From the NCBI RefSeq assembly GCF_937881195.1, contig NZ_CALGFC010000056.1:1-64000 (forward strand): a DNA stretch of 64,000 bases. Reading direction: 5' to 3'. Positions within the stretch are counted from its first letter, which is position 1; every line of letters begins with the position of its first letter. The stretch is from an uncultured Methanobrevibacter sp. GTDB taxonomy: Archaea > Methanobacteriota > Methanobacteria > Methanobacteriales > Methanobacteriaceae. The notes under the pieces are model-generated. The model made no database searches, was not told the DNA's origin, and saw only the letters and a list, made by a program, of their open reading frames with translations. Below are positions 8,502 through 17,507 of this stretch, in pieces. The translations under genes were made by a program, and so were the position numbers.

Positions 8502-9368
8502 GTTAAAAAATACTTATTTTTATTTATAATTGTTTCAATACTTTTTTTAAACATCAATATAATCTCTGCTGAATCAAATAATGCAGTATATAATCATAAA
8601 TCAGAAAATTTAACATCAAAAGTTTATAATAATCAAACTATCCATAAATATAATATTTCTTATTTTGATAAAAGCGTTGGAGGAAATGTATTAAAAAATT
8701 CCAAAATTTCAAAAAATCTTCCTAAATCTTATTTGTCTCGTCAAATAGTTCAGATGTCAAAAAAAGGGTCTGTTATTCTAAAATTTGGCAATGGAAAAGG
8801 ACCTAAATTATTACTTTGTGCAGGAATTCATGGAAATGAGGTTTCAGCTAATATTGCAACTCTTAAGTTCATTGAAAAAATAAAAAACAAGAAAATTAAT
8901 GGGACATTATATATAATACCTTTCACAATCCCAAAAGATACTAGTATTAATAGTAGGTGGTGGTATTATTCTAAGAAAAAAGATTGGGTTGATCCGAATG
9001 AGGTTGCGCATATTACTGGGACTCCAGGCAATAAAATAGTGAAATTTGCTAAAAAGAATAATATAAAGTATATTATTGATATTCATACTGGAGGAGGAAT
9101 ATCTAGCTATAAAAATGGATTTATTTATGCAAATAAAAATCCAGTTCGGCAAGGAGAAGTTAAATGGCTTAATTATATTAAAAAAGCTATAAAACCTATG
9201 GTCAAATATAATAATCCTAAAAAAGGGTATACTAGATATTACAGCAAACTTAATAATATAAGTACATTAACATTTGAAGTTGAAAGAGATCAAGGTAGTG
9301 TTAGTAAATGGTCAAAAATCGAATATAAAATGTTACTATATGCATGCAAATATTTTAAATTTTTTTAA
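8502..9368 (+). CDS. exported AspA/AstE-type zinc hydrolase, probable GTT start
   Basis: The open frame begins right after TAA (8499-8501) at GTT 8502, 7 bases behind AAGGGGG. Translation from there gives an ideal signal peptide (VKKYLFLFIIVSILFL, then ...SAESNN), which is lost if the first standard start, TTG 8733, is used. The 288-residue product has the zinc-hydrolase pattern of the succinylglutamate desuccinylase/aspartoacylase branch of M14 peptidases: H110 and E113 in AGIHGNEVS, H195 in DIHTGG, and catalytic Glu near 259-261 in TFEVERD. It probably removes acyl groups or amino acids from a wall or extracellular substrate; the substrate is unknown. It stands alone between a DUF4013 gene and an adhesin. 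Confidence 0.72.
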   Translation, partial: VKKYLFLFIIVSILFLNINIISAESNNAVYNHKSENLTSKVYNNQTIHKYNISYFDKSVGGNVLKNSKISKNLPKSYLSRQIVQMSKKGSVILKFGNGKGPKLLLCAGIHGNEVSANIATLKFIEKIKNKKINGTLYIIPFTIPKDTSINSRWWYYSKKKDWVDPNEVAHITGTPGNKIVKFAKKNNIKYIIDIHTGGGISSYKNGFIYANKNPVRQGEVKWLNYIKKAIKPMVKYNNPKKGYTRYYSKLNNISTLTFEVERDQGSVSKWSKIEYKMLLYACKYFKFF

Positions 9369-9591
9369 TATAATTGGCTTTTAATAGATTATTATTCACT
9401 AAACACTAATTGATAATTAATAATTAATTTCTAATTATTTTAAAAATATTATTAGTCATAATGATTTATATCTATAATTAATAGTAAATACTAGATTATT
9501 TATAAAATTGAGAATATTTTAATTTAATAAAAATATTTAAAACATCAAAATTTGGTTAAATTATAATTAGATAGTTTAAAAAAAGAAAAAT

Positions 9592-9618
9592 GTTGATTTT
9601 AAAAAAGAAAAAATCAAC
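9592..9618 (-). terminator. hairpin terminator of the first adhesin gene
   Basis: Perfect 9-bp inverted repeat GTTGATTTT and AAAATCAAC, loop of A-rich sequence, with T-rich sequence on the minus strand after it, about 30 bases past the stop codon of the adhesin gene. Confidence 0.6.
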
Positions 9619-9649
9619 TATTTAAAAAAATTATTTTATTTGATATTTA

Positions 9650-12337
9650 TTAATTTCTTCTATAGGTCACTAAACTTAGAACCACCAATATTAAGATTAT
9701 AGCTATTGGAACACCTGTAGGCTTCATACTTGCATGAACATTTAAAATATCACTAGTATTATTAATGTTTCCTTCAGTATCCTCATTGATTTCAACAGAA
9801 GATAAATCTCCATCATCAGAATCATCAATATCTGTATCATTATTTGGGTTTTCAATATTAGTGTCATTAATATCTGTATTGTTATTTGGGTTTTTAATAT
9901 CTGGATTGATTTTAAAAGCTTTTAAAGTCAAATTTGTATATTCTTCATCTAAAATTGCTTCTAAAAATTGTGAACCTTCTTTCAAGACTTTAAATTGGTA
10001 GAGGAAAAGATTATCTCTATTACTATCAAAAAAAACACCATTAAAAGTGCCATTAATAACGAAATAAGGTAGATTTTCAACACCTTCATTTTTCATAGTA
10101 GTATTTAACACTAATAAAGCAAAATTTAGTTTATCACCAATATAAAGATTATTTAAACTGCTAATATTAGTAAACCATAAAACATAATGATTTTTTGTAG
10201 TAAAACCAAAAATTTTACTATTAACATCATTAATACCCCACCAATTATAATCAAAATTACTACCATTATCAGTTACAGATCTATAATCTAAACCAATAGT
10301 GGAAATAATACGATTATAATTAACTTTCATTCTAACAAAGCTAGAATCATAAGTGCTTTTTTCTTCAAAAAGGATTCCTCTACTTGATGAAAAGATAGTA
10401 TTACCAGTAATATTGACATTACTCAAAGCAGCACCTGAGAGTTGGAAATATACGCTAATAATAGAATTATTAAATGTATTATTTACCAAAGATAATCCAC
10501 TAAATTCTTTAGAAGCATAAGCATAGAAACCATATTTGCCAATAAAATCATTCTCAAAAAATTTGAAAATAGTGTTATTACTATTGGTCCCATCCAAATA
10601 AACACTTGCTCCATTATTCCCTGTGAATTTATTGGAAATAAAGTTTATAGAATTGTTACAATTATTCACATAAAACCAAATACCATAACCAGATATTCCA
10701 GTAATATTATTTTTAGTAAAGGTTATAGTATTATTACTATCAGATACTTTCAGATTAATAGCATAATCTCCTTCTCCTTTTATGCTGTTATTTGTTAGAT
10801 TAAGGTTATTACTACTATTATGTCCACTAAAGTAAACACTACTTTTATTGTTTCCTAGGAAATTATTAGAAACGAAAGTTATACTGTTTACACTTTTATC
10901 TACATACATCCACATACTGTATCCATATGTCCCTGTAACATTGTTGTTAGTGAAATTTATGATGTTCTCACTATTAATTGTATACCAGTAAATTCCAGGA
11001 CCTGTTGATCCAGTAATATTATTGTTATTTAATATTCCATTGATATTATTGCTATACTGAGCTTGGAGATAAATACCTCTTGAACTTCCTTTAATGTTGT
11101 TGTTAGCTAAGTTCAGAGAGATATTATTACTATAGGGTGTCCACCAATTAATTCCATCTTCATTTAATCCTGTAAGATTGTTATTAATGAGTTCTACAGT
11201 GACATTACTTCTTTGGGAGTCTAGAGAAATGCTTGAATAGTATCCTGTAATATTATTGTTAGCTAAGTTTAAGGTAATATTATTGGAACCTCCAGCAATC
11301 CAAAGGCCATCTATAGATATTCCGATAATATTATTGTTATTGAGTGTTATATTTAAGTCAGTTTGGAATTCAGATATGGTTATGCCCCCTTCATATCCTT
11401 TGAAATTGTTGTTAGTGAAATTTATATTGTTTTTACTTCCAAGTAAAGATAAAAAAACAGCATCTAATTTTGATGTTATGTTGTTGTTAGTTAAAGTTAG
11501 ATTGTTATTTCCATATAATAATTCAAAGTTAACACCATCATCACAGTTAGAAATATCCATGAAATTTCCATTGATGTTGTTTCCGTTTATATTATTATTA
11601 ATAAGTCTAATATTATTTTCACTGTATTGTCCATATAAATAAATCCCTACAATTCCGGTAATATTATTGTTTTCAAAAATAAATTTATTATTACAAAGAA
11701 AAGCATAAAAATTTACTCCAATAGAATTTTTTGAACCATTAGCTGTAATATTATTATTTCTTAAAGAAATATAGACGGTTGATCCGTCTTTTGCATTTAT
11801 ATAGATAGCACCAGCTTCTTTATTACTAATAGAAGAAATTATAGTATTGTTTTCCAGTGATATGTCAATTAAATTAGAACCAGTAAAATGAACACTAATA
11901 TCACTTGTAGAGATATTACAATCACCAACTGATATACCACCTGTATTTGACCTTATAGCTGTTTGATAGCCACTGATATTTAATTTATTAATTATGATAT
12001 CCTTTGCAGTTATATTAAAAAGAATTCCCCCATTACCTTTTATATTAACTTGTCCTTTTGATGATATATTAACACTACGTGTAATATTCAAATTTTTGAG
12101 CTTATCATAATTCCCAGCATTAAGAATAATAGTATTATCTTGTTGAGTAGAATTATTGATAAAACTCTGAATATCATTTGAAGATGAATTTTCATTAAAT
12201 TCTTTAGCACTAACACCAGAGATTAATGAAAAAATAATTAATCCTAATATTAGAATAATTGAACCTTTTAAAATAGATTTATTTAATTTTGATCTATCTT
12301 CTTCTAGTCTATCAGCTATTTTGATATAATTTGTCAT
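9650..12337 (-). CDS. adhesin-like right-handed beta-helix surface protein
   Basis: An 895-residue exported protein. Membrane helix or signal at about 24-44 after a charged N-terminus; many degenerate repeats of about 20-30 residues with the core NNNITG or LTNNNI, typical of right-handed parallel beta-helix (pectate-lyase-like, NosD-like) adhesins of Methanobrevibacter; an acidic Asn/Asp stalk with a duplicated NTDINDTNIENPNN-type segment; and a C-terminal membrane helix (about 870-890) followed by YRRN. It should be anchored in the cell envelope and may bind host or microbial partners; a carbohydrate target is only an inference. The TetR gene is divergent, with paired repeats in between that suggest control. 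Confidence 0.88.
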   Translation of the reverse strand: MTNYIKIADRLEEDRSKLNKSILKGSIILILGLIIFSLISGVSAKEFNENSSSNDIQSFINNSTQQDNTIILNAGNYDKLKNLNITRSVNISSKGQVNIKGNGGILFNITAKDIIINKLNISGYQTAIRSNTGGISVGDCNISTSDISVHFTGSNLIDISLENNTIISSISNKEAGAIYINAKDGSTVYISLRNNNITANGSKNSIGVNFYAFLCNNKFIFENNNITGIVGIYLYGQYSENNIRLINNNINGNNINGNFMDISNCDDGVNFELLYGNNNLTLTNNNITSKLDAVFLSLLGSKNNINFTNNNFKGYEGGITISEFQTDLNITLNNNNIIGISIDGLWIAGGSNNITLNLANNNITGYYSSISLDSQRSNVTVELINNNLTGLNEDGINWWTPYSNNISLNLANNNIKGSSRGIYLQAQYSNNINGILNNNNITGSTGPGIYWYTINSENIINFTNNNVTGTYGYSMWMYVDKSVNSITFVSNNFLGNNKSSVYFSGHNSSNNLNLTNNSIKGEGDYAINLKVSDSNNTITFTKNNITGISGYGIWFYVNNCNNSINFISNKFTGNNGASVYLDGTNSNNTIFKFFENDFIGKYGFYAYASKEFSGLSLVNNTFNNSIISVYFQLSGAALSNVNITGNTIFSSSRGILFEEKSTYDSSFVRMKVNYNRIISTIGLDYRSVTDNGSNFDYNWWGINDVNSKIFGFTTKNHYVLWFTNISSLNNLYIGDKLNFALLVLNTTMKNEGVENLPYFVINGTFNGVFFDSNRDNLFLYQFKVLKEGSQFLEAILDEEYTNLTLKAFKINPDIKNPNNNTDINDTNIENPNNDTDIDDSDDGDLSSVEINEDTEGNINNTSDILNVHASMKPTGVPIAIILILVVLSLVTYRRN

Positions 12338-12450
12338 ATTTAAACGAATCCTATAATATTTTTTTTATATTGTATAAATAGTTTGAAGTTATCAAATCTT
12401 TACATACAACAAATTTACATATAAACAATATCCTATTTATATTTTATCTA

Positions 12451-12541
12451 AAACGAACATTCATAGATTAGAATTAACATTTAAGGATTAAAACTATAAT
12501 TCTAATAATAGAACGAACATTAAATAAATAGAATAAACATT
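12451..12541. promoter_or_regulatory. two pairs of 11-bp direct repeats, candidate operators
   Basis: Four related boxes occur: AAACGAACATT (12451-12461), GAATTAACATT (12471-12481), GAACGAACATT (12511-12521) and GAATAAACATT (12531-12541). Starts within each pair are 20 bp apart (two helical turns) and the pairs are 60 bp apart. They sit between the divergent adhesin and TetR genes, upstream of both promoters, as expected for binding sites of the TetR protein or another regulator. Confidence 0.55.
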
Positions 12542-12612
12542 CTACAAAAAAGGTAGATATTAAACTATTAGTTTATTAATCCAACCTTACAAAATTATTC
12601 TTATTAAGACAA

Positions 12613-12620
12613 AATATAAA
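12613..12620 (+). promoter_or_regulatory. TATA box of the TetR gene, leaderless transcript likely
   Basis: AATATAAA lies about 30 bases before the ATG at 12648. Archaeal transcription starts about 25 bases past the TATA centre, so the mRNA would begin only a few bases before the start codon. No ribosome-binding site is present, which agrees. Confidence 0.5.
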
Positions 12621-12647
12621 TACTATACATTCAATATATTTTCTTAT

Positions 12648-13265
12648 ATGATAAACAATAAACGAAAAATAGTTGATGCGGTATTTGTATTATCATTGAA
12701 AAATGGCTTTGATAGAGTGTCTATAAAACAAATTCAAGAAGAATCAGGGCTTGCTATTGGGTCTATATATTACCATTTCAAAAATAAAGATGAAATTTTG
12801 GAATATATGGTTGAAAAATATCTTTTAGATAGTTTCAACGAACTTAAAAGGGAAGTAGAAAAATTAGATCTATCCTTTATGAAAAAAATAGATTTCATTT
12901 TCAACTATAAAATTAATTATTTTGCTACAAAAGAAATTGAATCTGAATACATTATAACTAGGCCCAAATTCAATCACAAAGACTACTTTGTACTACTTAC
13001 AAGTATTTATCATCACCATCCTGAAGTTAGACACTTCTTTTATGAATTGCATGATTTATTATTTGATTTTTATTATAAATTAATTAAAGAAGCTATTGAT
13101 AAAGGAGAAATAAGAGATGATATTGACATTAAAACATTAGTCATCTTTATACAAACAATTTTAAAAGGGTATATTGACTTATGGGTATATCAGCCAAATT
13201 TTTCATTTGAAGAACTAGTAGAATCTAATATTAAAATGATAGAGGAATCAATCAAAAAACAATGA
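12648..13265 (+). CDS. TetR/AcrR family transcriptional regulator
   Basis: A 205-residue protein with a classic TetR N-terminal helix-turn-helix: ...AVFVLSLKNGFDRVSIKQIQEESGLAIGSIYYHFKNKDEIL at about 10-50. The C-terminal part is helical and would bind a ligand and form dimers; the ligand is unknown. The region between this gene and the divergent adhesin carries four related 11-bp boxes, so it probably represses or controls the adhesin and perhaps itself. The start is fixed by the TATA position and lack of a ribosome-binding site (leaderless). Methanogens have few TetR proteins, so gene transfer is possible. Confidence 0.88.
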   Translation: MINNKRKIVDAVFVLSLKNGFDRVSIKQIQEESGLAIGSIYYHFKNKDEILEYMVEKYLLDSFNELKREVEKLDLSFMKKIDFIFNYKINYFATKEIESEYIITRPKFNHKDYFVLLTSIYHHHPEVRHFFYELHDLLFDFYYKLIKEAIDKGEIRDDIDIKTLVIFIQTILKGYIDLWVYQPNFSFEELVESNIKMIEESIKKQ

Positions 13266-13489
13266 ATTTGAATATTTTTTCATATTGGCTAATATAAATT
13301 AATAATAATTTTTATATTAACAATTTTTTTTAATTAGAAATTTTTCTAATGTATTTTACTTATTTTTTTTGCCATAAATTTTATTAATAATTATGAAATT
13401 AATAATTAGTTATAATTTAAAATCATATTACTTTAACTAATAAAAAGTTAAAAAATATAATAAAAATGATATTTTAGGAGGAATCATAA

Positions 13490-13906
13490 ATTATTCTACT
13501 TACAAATATTACTGAGAATATCTTAAATCATGATATTATAAAAGAAAGTTTAACTAAACTCAACACTGAACATGAAGTTAAAGAAAATGAAATAAGTGAA
13601 ATATATTATCTTAATGAAAAGACAATAGAACAAAAATGGAATTTTGGGAATATAAAAGTGAATAAGTCTAAAATTGACATGGAAAAAGGTATGGAAGAAG
13701 TTTATAGTAATATTAATAAAATTATTGAAGATATATTAAATAAAAAAGATTTTTTAAATGTAATAGTCGATACTAGCTTTTTAGCATATTTAATATTAGA
13801 AGTCCTAATAAAAAATTTCGATATTACAGATGTTTTTATTTTAGATGAGGGAGAACTTAAAAAAGCCCATCCTTGTGGATGTGGTCCAGAATATATGGGT
13901 TATTAA
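13490..13906 (+). CDS. unknown protein with C-terminal Cys motif, probable ATT start
   Basis: AGGAGG (13477-13482) is followed 7 bases later by ATT ATT CTA; the codon just before is an in-frame TAA. The frame then stays open for 138 codons, and the first standard start, GTG 13658, would discard 56 of them. Family not recognised. Predicted mixed alpha/beta, soluble, with strand LNVIVDTSFLAYLI and a C-terminal tail KKAHPCGCGPEYMGY, whose His and two Cys could bind a metal or cluster. The stop codon lies 40 bases before a flavoprotein gene with its own ribosome-binding site, so the two are probably co-transcribed and the tail may meet that redox partner. Function unknown. Confidence 0.6.
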   Translation: MILLTNITENILNHDIIKESLTKLNTEHEVKENEISEIYYLNEKTIEQKWNFGNIKVNKSKIDMEKGMEEVYSNINKIIEDILNKKDFLNVIVDTSFLAYLILEVLIKNFDITDVFILDEGELKKAHPCGCGPEYMGY

Positions 13907-13946
13907 AATTAAAAATAAAAGCCCATGTTTTTTTAAAGGAGATATT

Positions 13947-14600
13947 ATGAAATTGATAGCTATTAATGGAAGTCCTAGAAATAATTGGAATACTGGAAAA
14001 TTGTTAGATAAAGTTCTTGAAGGCGCAAAATCAGAAAATGCAGAAGTAGAATTAGTAAATCTTTATGATTTAGAATATCAAGGATGTGTTAGTTGTTTTC
14101 GCTGTAAGAGAAAGGATAAAAAACATGGAAAATGTGCTATGAAAGATGATTTAACTCCAATCCTTGAAAAATTAAAAGAAGTAGATGCTATTATTTTTGG
14201 ATCTCCTATTTATTTTTCAGCTGTTAGTTCTGGCATGAGTGCATTTTTAGAGCGTTTTTTATTTTCAAACATGATTTATAGTAATGAAATACCAACAGTT
14301 TTTCCAAAAAAGATTCCTTCAGCTTTTATATATACAATGAATATAACTAAAGAACAAATGAAAGAATATGGTATGGAAGAAAAATTAAAAATATTCCAAT
14401 ATTATATTTATAGAATATTAGGGAAGAAATCTGAATTATTATATGCATATAACACTTATCAATTCAAAGATTATGATAAATATGAGTCTTCTATGTTTTC
14501 AAAGGAAGAAAAAATAATAAGCAAAAATGAACAGTTTCCAATTGACTGTAAAAAAGCTTTTGAAATTGGTATAAACATTGTTAAATCAGCTAATAAATAA
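13947..14600 (+). CDS. flavodoxin-fold NADPH-dependent FMN reductase / iron-sulfur flavoprotein family
   Basis: ATG 13947 follows AAAGGAGAT; an upstream in-frame extension overlaps the previous gene and is rejected. The 217-residue protein opens MKLIAINGSPRNNWNTGKLL, the FMN phosphate loop, followed by the cysteine run C47, C50, C53, C63 (GCVSCFRCK...GKC), and GSPIYFSAVSSGMSAFLER. Proteins of this type reduce or carry electrons through FMN; some methanogen members (Isf) use a compact Cys motif for a 4Fe-4S cluster. The spacing here, CX2CX2CX9C, differs slightly from classical Isf, so a cluster is possible but not sure. Likely operon with the upstream unknown protein. Confidence 0.82.
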   Translation: MKLIAINGSPRNNWNTGKLLDKVLEGAKSENAEVELVNLYDLEYQGCVSCFRCKRKDKKHGKCAMKDDLTPILEKLKEVDAIIFGSPIYFSAVSSGMSAFLERFLFSNMIYSNEIPTVFPKKIPSAFIYTMNITKEQMKEYGMEEKLKIFQYYIYRILGKKSELLYAYNTYQFKDYDKYESSMFSKEEKIISKNEQFPIDCKKAFEIGINIVKSANK

Positions 14601-14773
14601 TTAAATAATAATTTTCATGTTAATTTTTTTATATTAGTAATCTTTTAGAATAATAGTTTTTTATATTAATTATTTTTTAGAATAATAGTTTTTTTATATT
14701 AATTATTTTTTAAATTATTTATTTCGAAATGTTATTTATTAAATTTATTTTATTAATTTTAATAGCTATATTT

Positions 14774-15214
14774 TTAGCTGAATGCTTTTTGAAAGATTAT
14801 TATTCCAAAATGTCCAGCTAATGTTAGTAGAATACTCCATAATATTATTCCTATGGACATCCACTTTATTAAACTATTTTTAGGAATTCCAAGAGCTATT
14901 CCTATGGTTGCACCAATTGGAGCTCCAAAAAATAGGGGAGATAATAGTCCTAAACTCACATCACCATATTTCTCCCATATATTGTATATTCTTCCTTTTT
15001 TAATACCTCCTTTTTTAGACTTCTTTTTAATAATCCAATTTCTTATAGATTCTCCAAAGTAAGCTATTATTACGGCTGATAATATTGAGCCTAAACTAGA
15101 GGCAATAATTATTAAAACAGGATTAAGTTTGAATCCAAGTCCTATGGGTATAGAAAACCATAATTCTAATATTGAAGCTAAAAAAACAATTAAAGTTTCT
15201 ATTATAATATTCAT
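14774..15214 (-). CDS. small multidrug export protein family (Sm_multidrug_ex)
   Basis: A 146-residue membrane protein with four hydrophobic helices. The pattern ILELWFSIPIGLGFKLNP, the basic loop KKKSKKGG and GLLSPLFFGAPIGATIGIALGIP is characteristic of the small multi-drug export family. The name comes from weak experimental evidence; the transport substrate is unknown. ATG follows AGGAAAAT. No clear operon partner; the next gene on the same strand starts 730 bp upstream. Confidence 0.8.
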   Translation of the reverse strand: MNIIIETLIVFLASILELWFSIPIGLGFKLNPVLIIIASSLGSILSAVIIAYFGESIRNWIIKKKSKKGGIKKGRIYNIWEKYGDVSLGLLSPLFFGAPIGATIGIALGIPKNSLIKWMSIGIILWSILLTLAGHFGIIIFQKAFS

Positions 15215-15347
15215 ATTTTCCTAATCCCAAATTTACTTTCTTATTCTTAGTTTATTTCCCTAAATTTAACTATTTATTCACTTTATTTTATCACTATAAT
15301 ATATTCACTTTATTTTATCGTTATAATACATTTAATTACATTTTATC

Positions 15348-15944
15348 TTAATTTGATCGTCTAATTATATTTCTATCATCTAAAAAGATATTCATTATAG
15401 AAGATATTATTGGGAATGCAATAAGTAATATAATTGTTATTTTAGGGTAATATATTGCCAAGGATAGGAAAACACCTAATAATATTATCATATATATTAT
15501 TGGTCCAATTTTTCTGTCTTTTTTTGTTTTATTTCTCCTTTCAGGGATTTTTTCACCATAAACTTCTCTGACTATTATAAAATAGCTTAAATTAACAACC
15601 ACAAATAAAAAATCATAAAAAATAACAGGAATTAACTTTGTTGGATTTTCAAGAACCCATTTTGTAAATATGGGGAGTAATGCTAGTGAAAGCAAAAAAA
15701 TCATGTTTTTCCACATAATTTTGTTTGTTATAGTTTCTACTTGATCAATTAATACATGATGTTTGTTCCAAAAGGACCCAACTATAAAAAAACTAATAAT
15801 AAATATAAGAATAGAGTATAAAAAACTTAATATTCCTGAATAATCAAAATTCACTGGCAATGGGATCTCAAGAACCATAATAGTAATGATAATTGCCATA
15901 ACTCCATCACTGAAAAATTCAAATCTATGTTTTGATAAACTCAA
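15348..15944 (-). CDS. TMEM175/DUF1211 family potassium channel-like protein
   Basis: TTG start with AAGGTGATTTT directly before it. The 198-residue protein has six membrane helices and the family signature RFEFFSDGVMAIIITIMVLEI in helix 1, corresponding to the (R/K)xxxFSDG motif of TMEM175 proteins. Prokaryotic members form potassium-permeable channels as tetramers of one six-helix repeat each. Residues PLPVNF follow helix 1, as usual. It might help set potassium leak together with the Trk genes at 56-58 kb, but no regulatory link is visible. Confidence 0.85.
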   Translation of the reverse strand: MSLSKHRFEFFSDGVMAIIITIMVLEIPLPVNFDYSGILSFLYSILIFIISFFIVGSFWNKHHVLIDQVETITNKIMWKNMIFLLSLALLPIFTKWVLENPTKLIPVIFYDFLFVVVNLSYFIIVREVYGEKIPERRNKTKKDRKIGPIIYMIILLGVFLSLAIYYPKITIILLIAFPIISSIMNIFLDDRNIIRRSN

Positions 15945-16450
15945 AAAATCACCTTATACTAATTTAATTCATTATATTAAATTATTAACTGATTATTATT
16001 TACATTAAGTTATTTATATTTTTTATCAGATTAATCATTAAATTATTGAAATTCTATTTTCTTAATATTTTATTTTCTTATATTATTAATAAAATTGGCT
16101 TGTTTTAAATTCACGTAATTATATCTTTAATTTATATCTTTAATTTATATTTTCACATTTCTATTTTTGAAGACTATTTTATTAAATAAGTATGATATTA
16201 AACTTTTTTAGGAATAATACAAGATTAAAGATGGAATGTTTTAAAAGAATTATTATTCAATAGAAAAATTTAAACATTCATATAACATATATACAAGTAT
16301 ATATTTAAACATTATAATTTAAGTTTTTTAAAAAATTTTATTTTTCATGATTTTAGAATTCTCTAAAGTTTAATGAATTTTAAAAGTTTGAATTTTAAAA
16401 TTTTAATCAAATAACTAGATGAATAATTTTGTAATAAGGGGTTTGTGAGA
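15945..16450. other. intergenic, promoters of two divergent genes
   Basis: AT-rich with short direct repeats (ATCTTTAATTTATATCTTTAATT near 16131-16150 in two tandem parts) and a TATA-like stretch near 16280-16305. The ribosome-binding site AAGGGG lies at 16436-16441. No RNA gene seen. Confidence 0.45.
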
Positions 16451-16882
16451 ATGAATAAAAAGAAAATAATAATATTGGGAATACTTTTTGTAGCTGTTGC
16501 TGGACTTGCATTAGGATCTGCTAGTGCAGCTACTAAAACCCATAAAACAGATAAATTATATTTTAAATCACATTCAAAAGATAAATATTCTTCATTTACT
16601 AAAAAAATAGATCGTGTAAACTCTATTGATGGAGTTTATGTTTATCCAAAGAATTATGATGCTCAAAATGCTCCAAATAGTGTGATGGTAGGAATTTCTG
16701 GAAAATCTTTGGATGATTCAGATTATAAGGCAACTAAAATAATAATTAAATTTAAAAAGAAAGTAAACGGCAAAACTTATTATTCTACAAAAACATTTAA
16801 TAAATCATGGGTTTATTATAAACCAAAAAACAATTATAGGCCTTATTATAGCATAGTTTACTATAAAAAAGTAAAAAAATAA
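16451..16882 (+). CDS. small exported protein of unknown function
   Basis: ATG 16451 lies 9 bases after AAGGGG; a GTG two codons earlier is a less likely start. The 143-residue product has a clear signal peptide (KKKIIILGILFVAVAGLALGSASA) and a basic, Tyr/Lys-rich mature part of about 115 residues with no membrane anchor. Its last third (YKATKIIIKFKKKVNGKTYY... ending YYSIVYYKK) resembles the ends of the two next exported proteins, suggesting a common beta-sandwich-like domain. High isoelectric point may mean binding to the anionic wall. Family not recognised. Confidence 0.75.
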   Translation: MNKKKIIILGILFVAVAGLALGSASAATKTHKTDKLYFKSHSKDKYSSFTKKIDRVNSIDGVYVYPKNYDAQNAPNSVMVGISGKSLDDSDYKATKIIIKFKKKVNGKTYYSTKTFNKSWVYYKPKNNYRPYYSIVYYKKVKK

Positions 16883-17006
16883 TATAGTAATTTAAGTATA
16901 TAATTTATAATTATTGTTTTTATATTATTATTTTTATTATTTTTTAATAAATTATTATTTTAAGTTTTTTCATTTCTTGGGCCTTAAAAAAATCATTTTT
17001 TAGTTA

Positions 17007-17507
17007 TTATATGGCTTTGTAATATATTGTTGCTGTTACTGGTGTTAGATTCTTTGGAACTTTTATTCTTATACTCTCTCCGCTATTTTGGGTATATTTT
17101 TTGTAGATTGTTTCATTGTTGTTATTTTTAAATTTAACTACTACTTGGGTTATTTTAAAGTATGTTTTCCCTTCAAAGTGGTTAGAACTATTTAATAAAT
17201 ATATTAACAGTCCTCTGTGGATATCTGCTTGTCCATTGTATTCACTATTGTAAAATACATAGATTGTATCTTCTTTTCCTATTTTTTTCGTTTTTGGGAA
17301 ATTAAGATCATCTTTAATTTTAATAGTTTCTTTTAAATCACTTGATTGGTTTGTTAGGTTATTTTGATTTATAGTTATATTCTTCATGATTGATTTGTTT
17401 TGGAGTCTTTTAGTTGAATCATTTGGAGTTTCTGATGTTATCATATATTTACTAATTCCAAAAATTAGTATTAATGTTATCGCTAATATTACTGTTTTAT
17501 TTTTCAT
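17007..17507 (-). CDS. small exported or membrane-anchored protein of unknown function
   Basis: ATG 17507 with GATGTGA before it; a GTG three codons upstream overlaps that signal. The 166-residue product has an N-terminal hydrophobic segment (TVILAITLILIFGISKYMI), an Asn/Lys-rich linker, and a C-terminal domain with TYFKITQVVVKFKNNN, SIRIKVPKNL and VTATIYYKAI. This matches the pattern in the flanking exported proteins (strand ending KF, then IKVPK, then T-I-x-YK). It may stay anchored because no small-residue cleavage site is obvious. Convergent with 16451-16882. Function unknown. Confidence 0.7.
   Translation of the reverse strand: MKNKTVILAITLILIFGISKYMITSETPNDSTKRLQNKSIMKNITINQNNLTNQSSDLKETIKIKDDLNFPKTKKIGKEDTIYVFYNSEYNGQADIHRGLLIYLLNSSNHFEGKTYFKITQVVVKFKNNNNETIYKKYTQNSGESIRIKVPKNLTPVTATIYYKAI

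Noticed and set aside
13740..13810. PIN-domain toxin from VIVDTSFLAYLI in the protein at 13490
   Set aside because: The motif superficially resembles a PIN start, but the required later acidic residues and an antitoxin partner are absent.
13845..13946. Extension of the flavoprotein upstream of ATG 13947
   Set aside because: It overlaps the previous gene in another frame and lacks a ribosome-binding site; AAAGGAGAT precedes ATG 13947.
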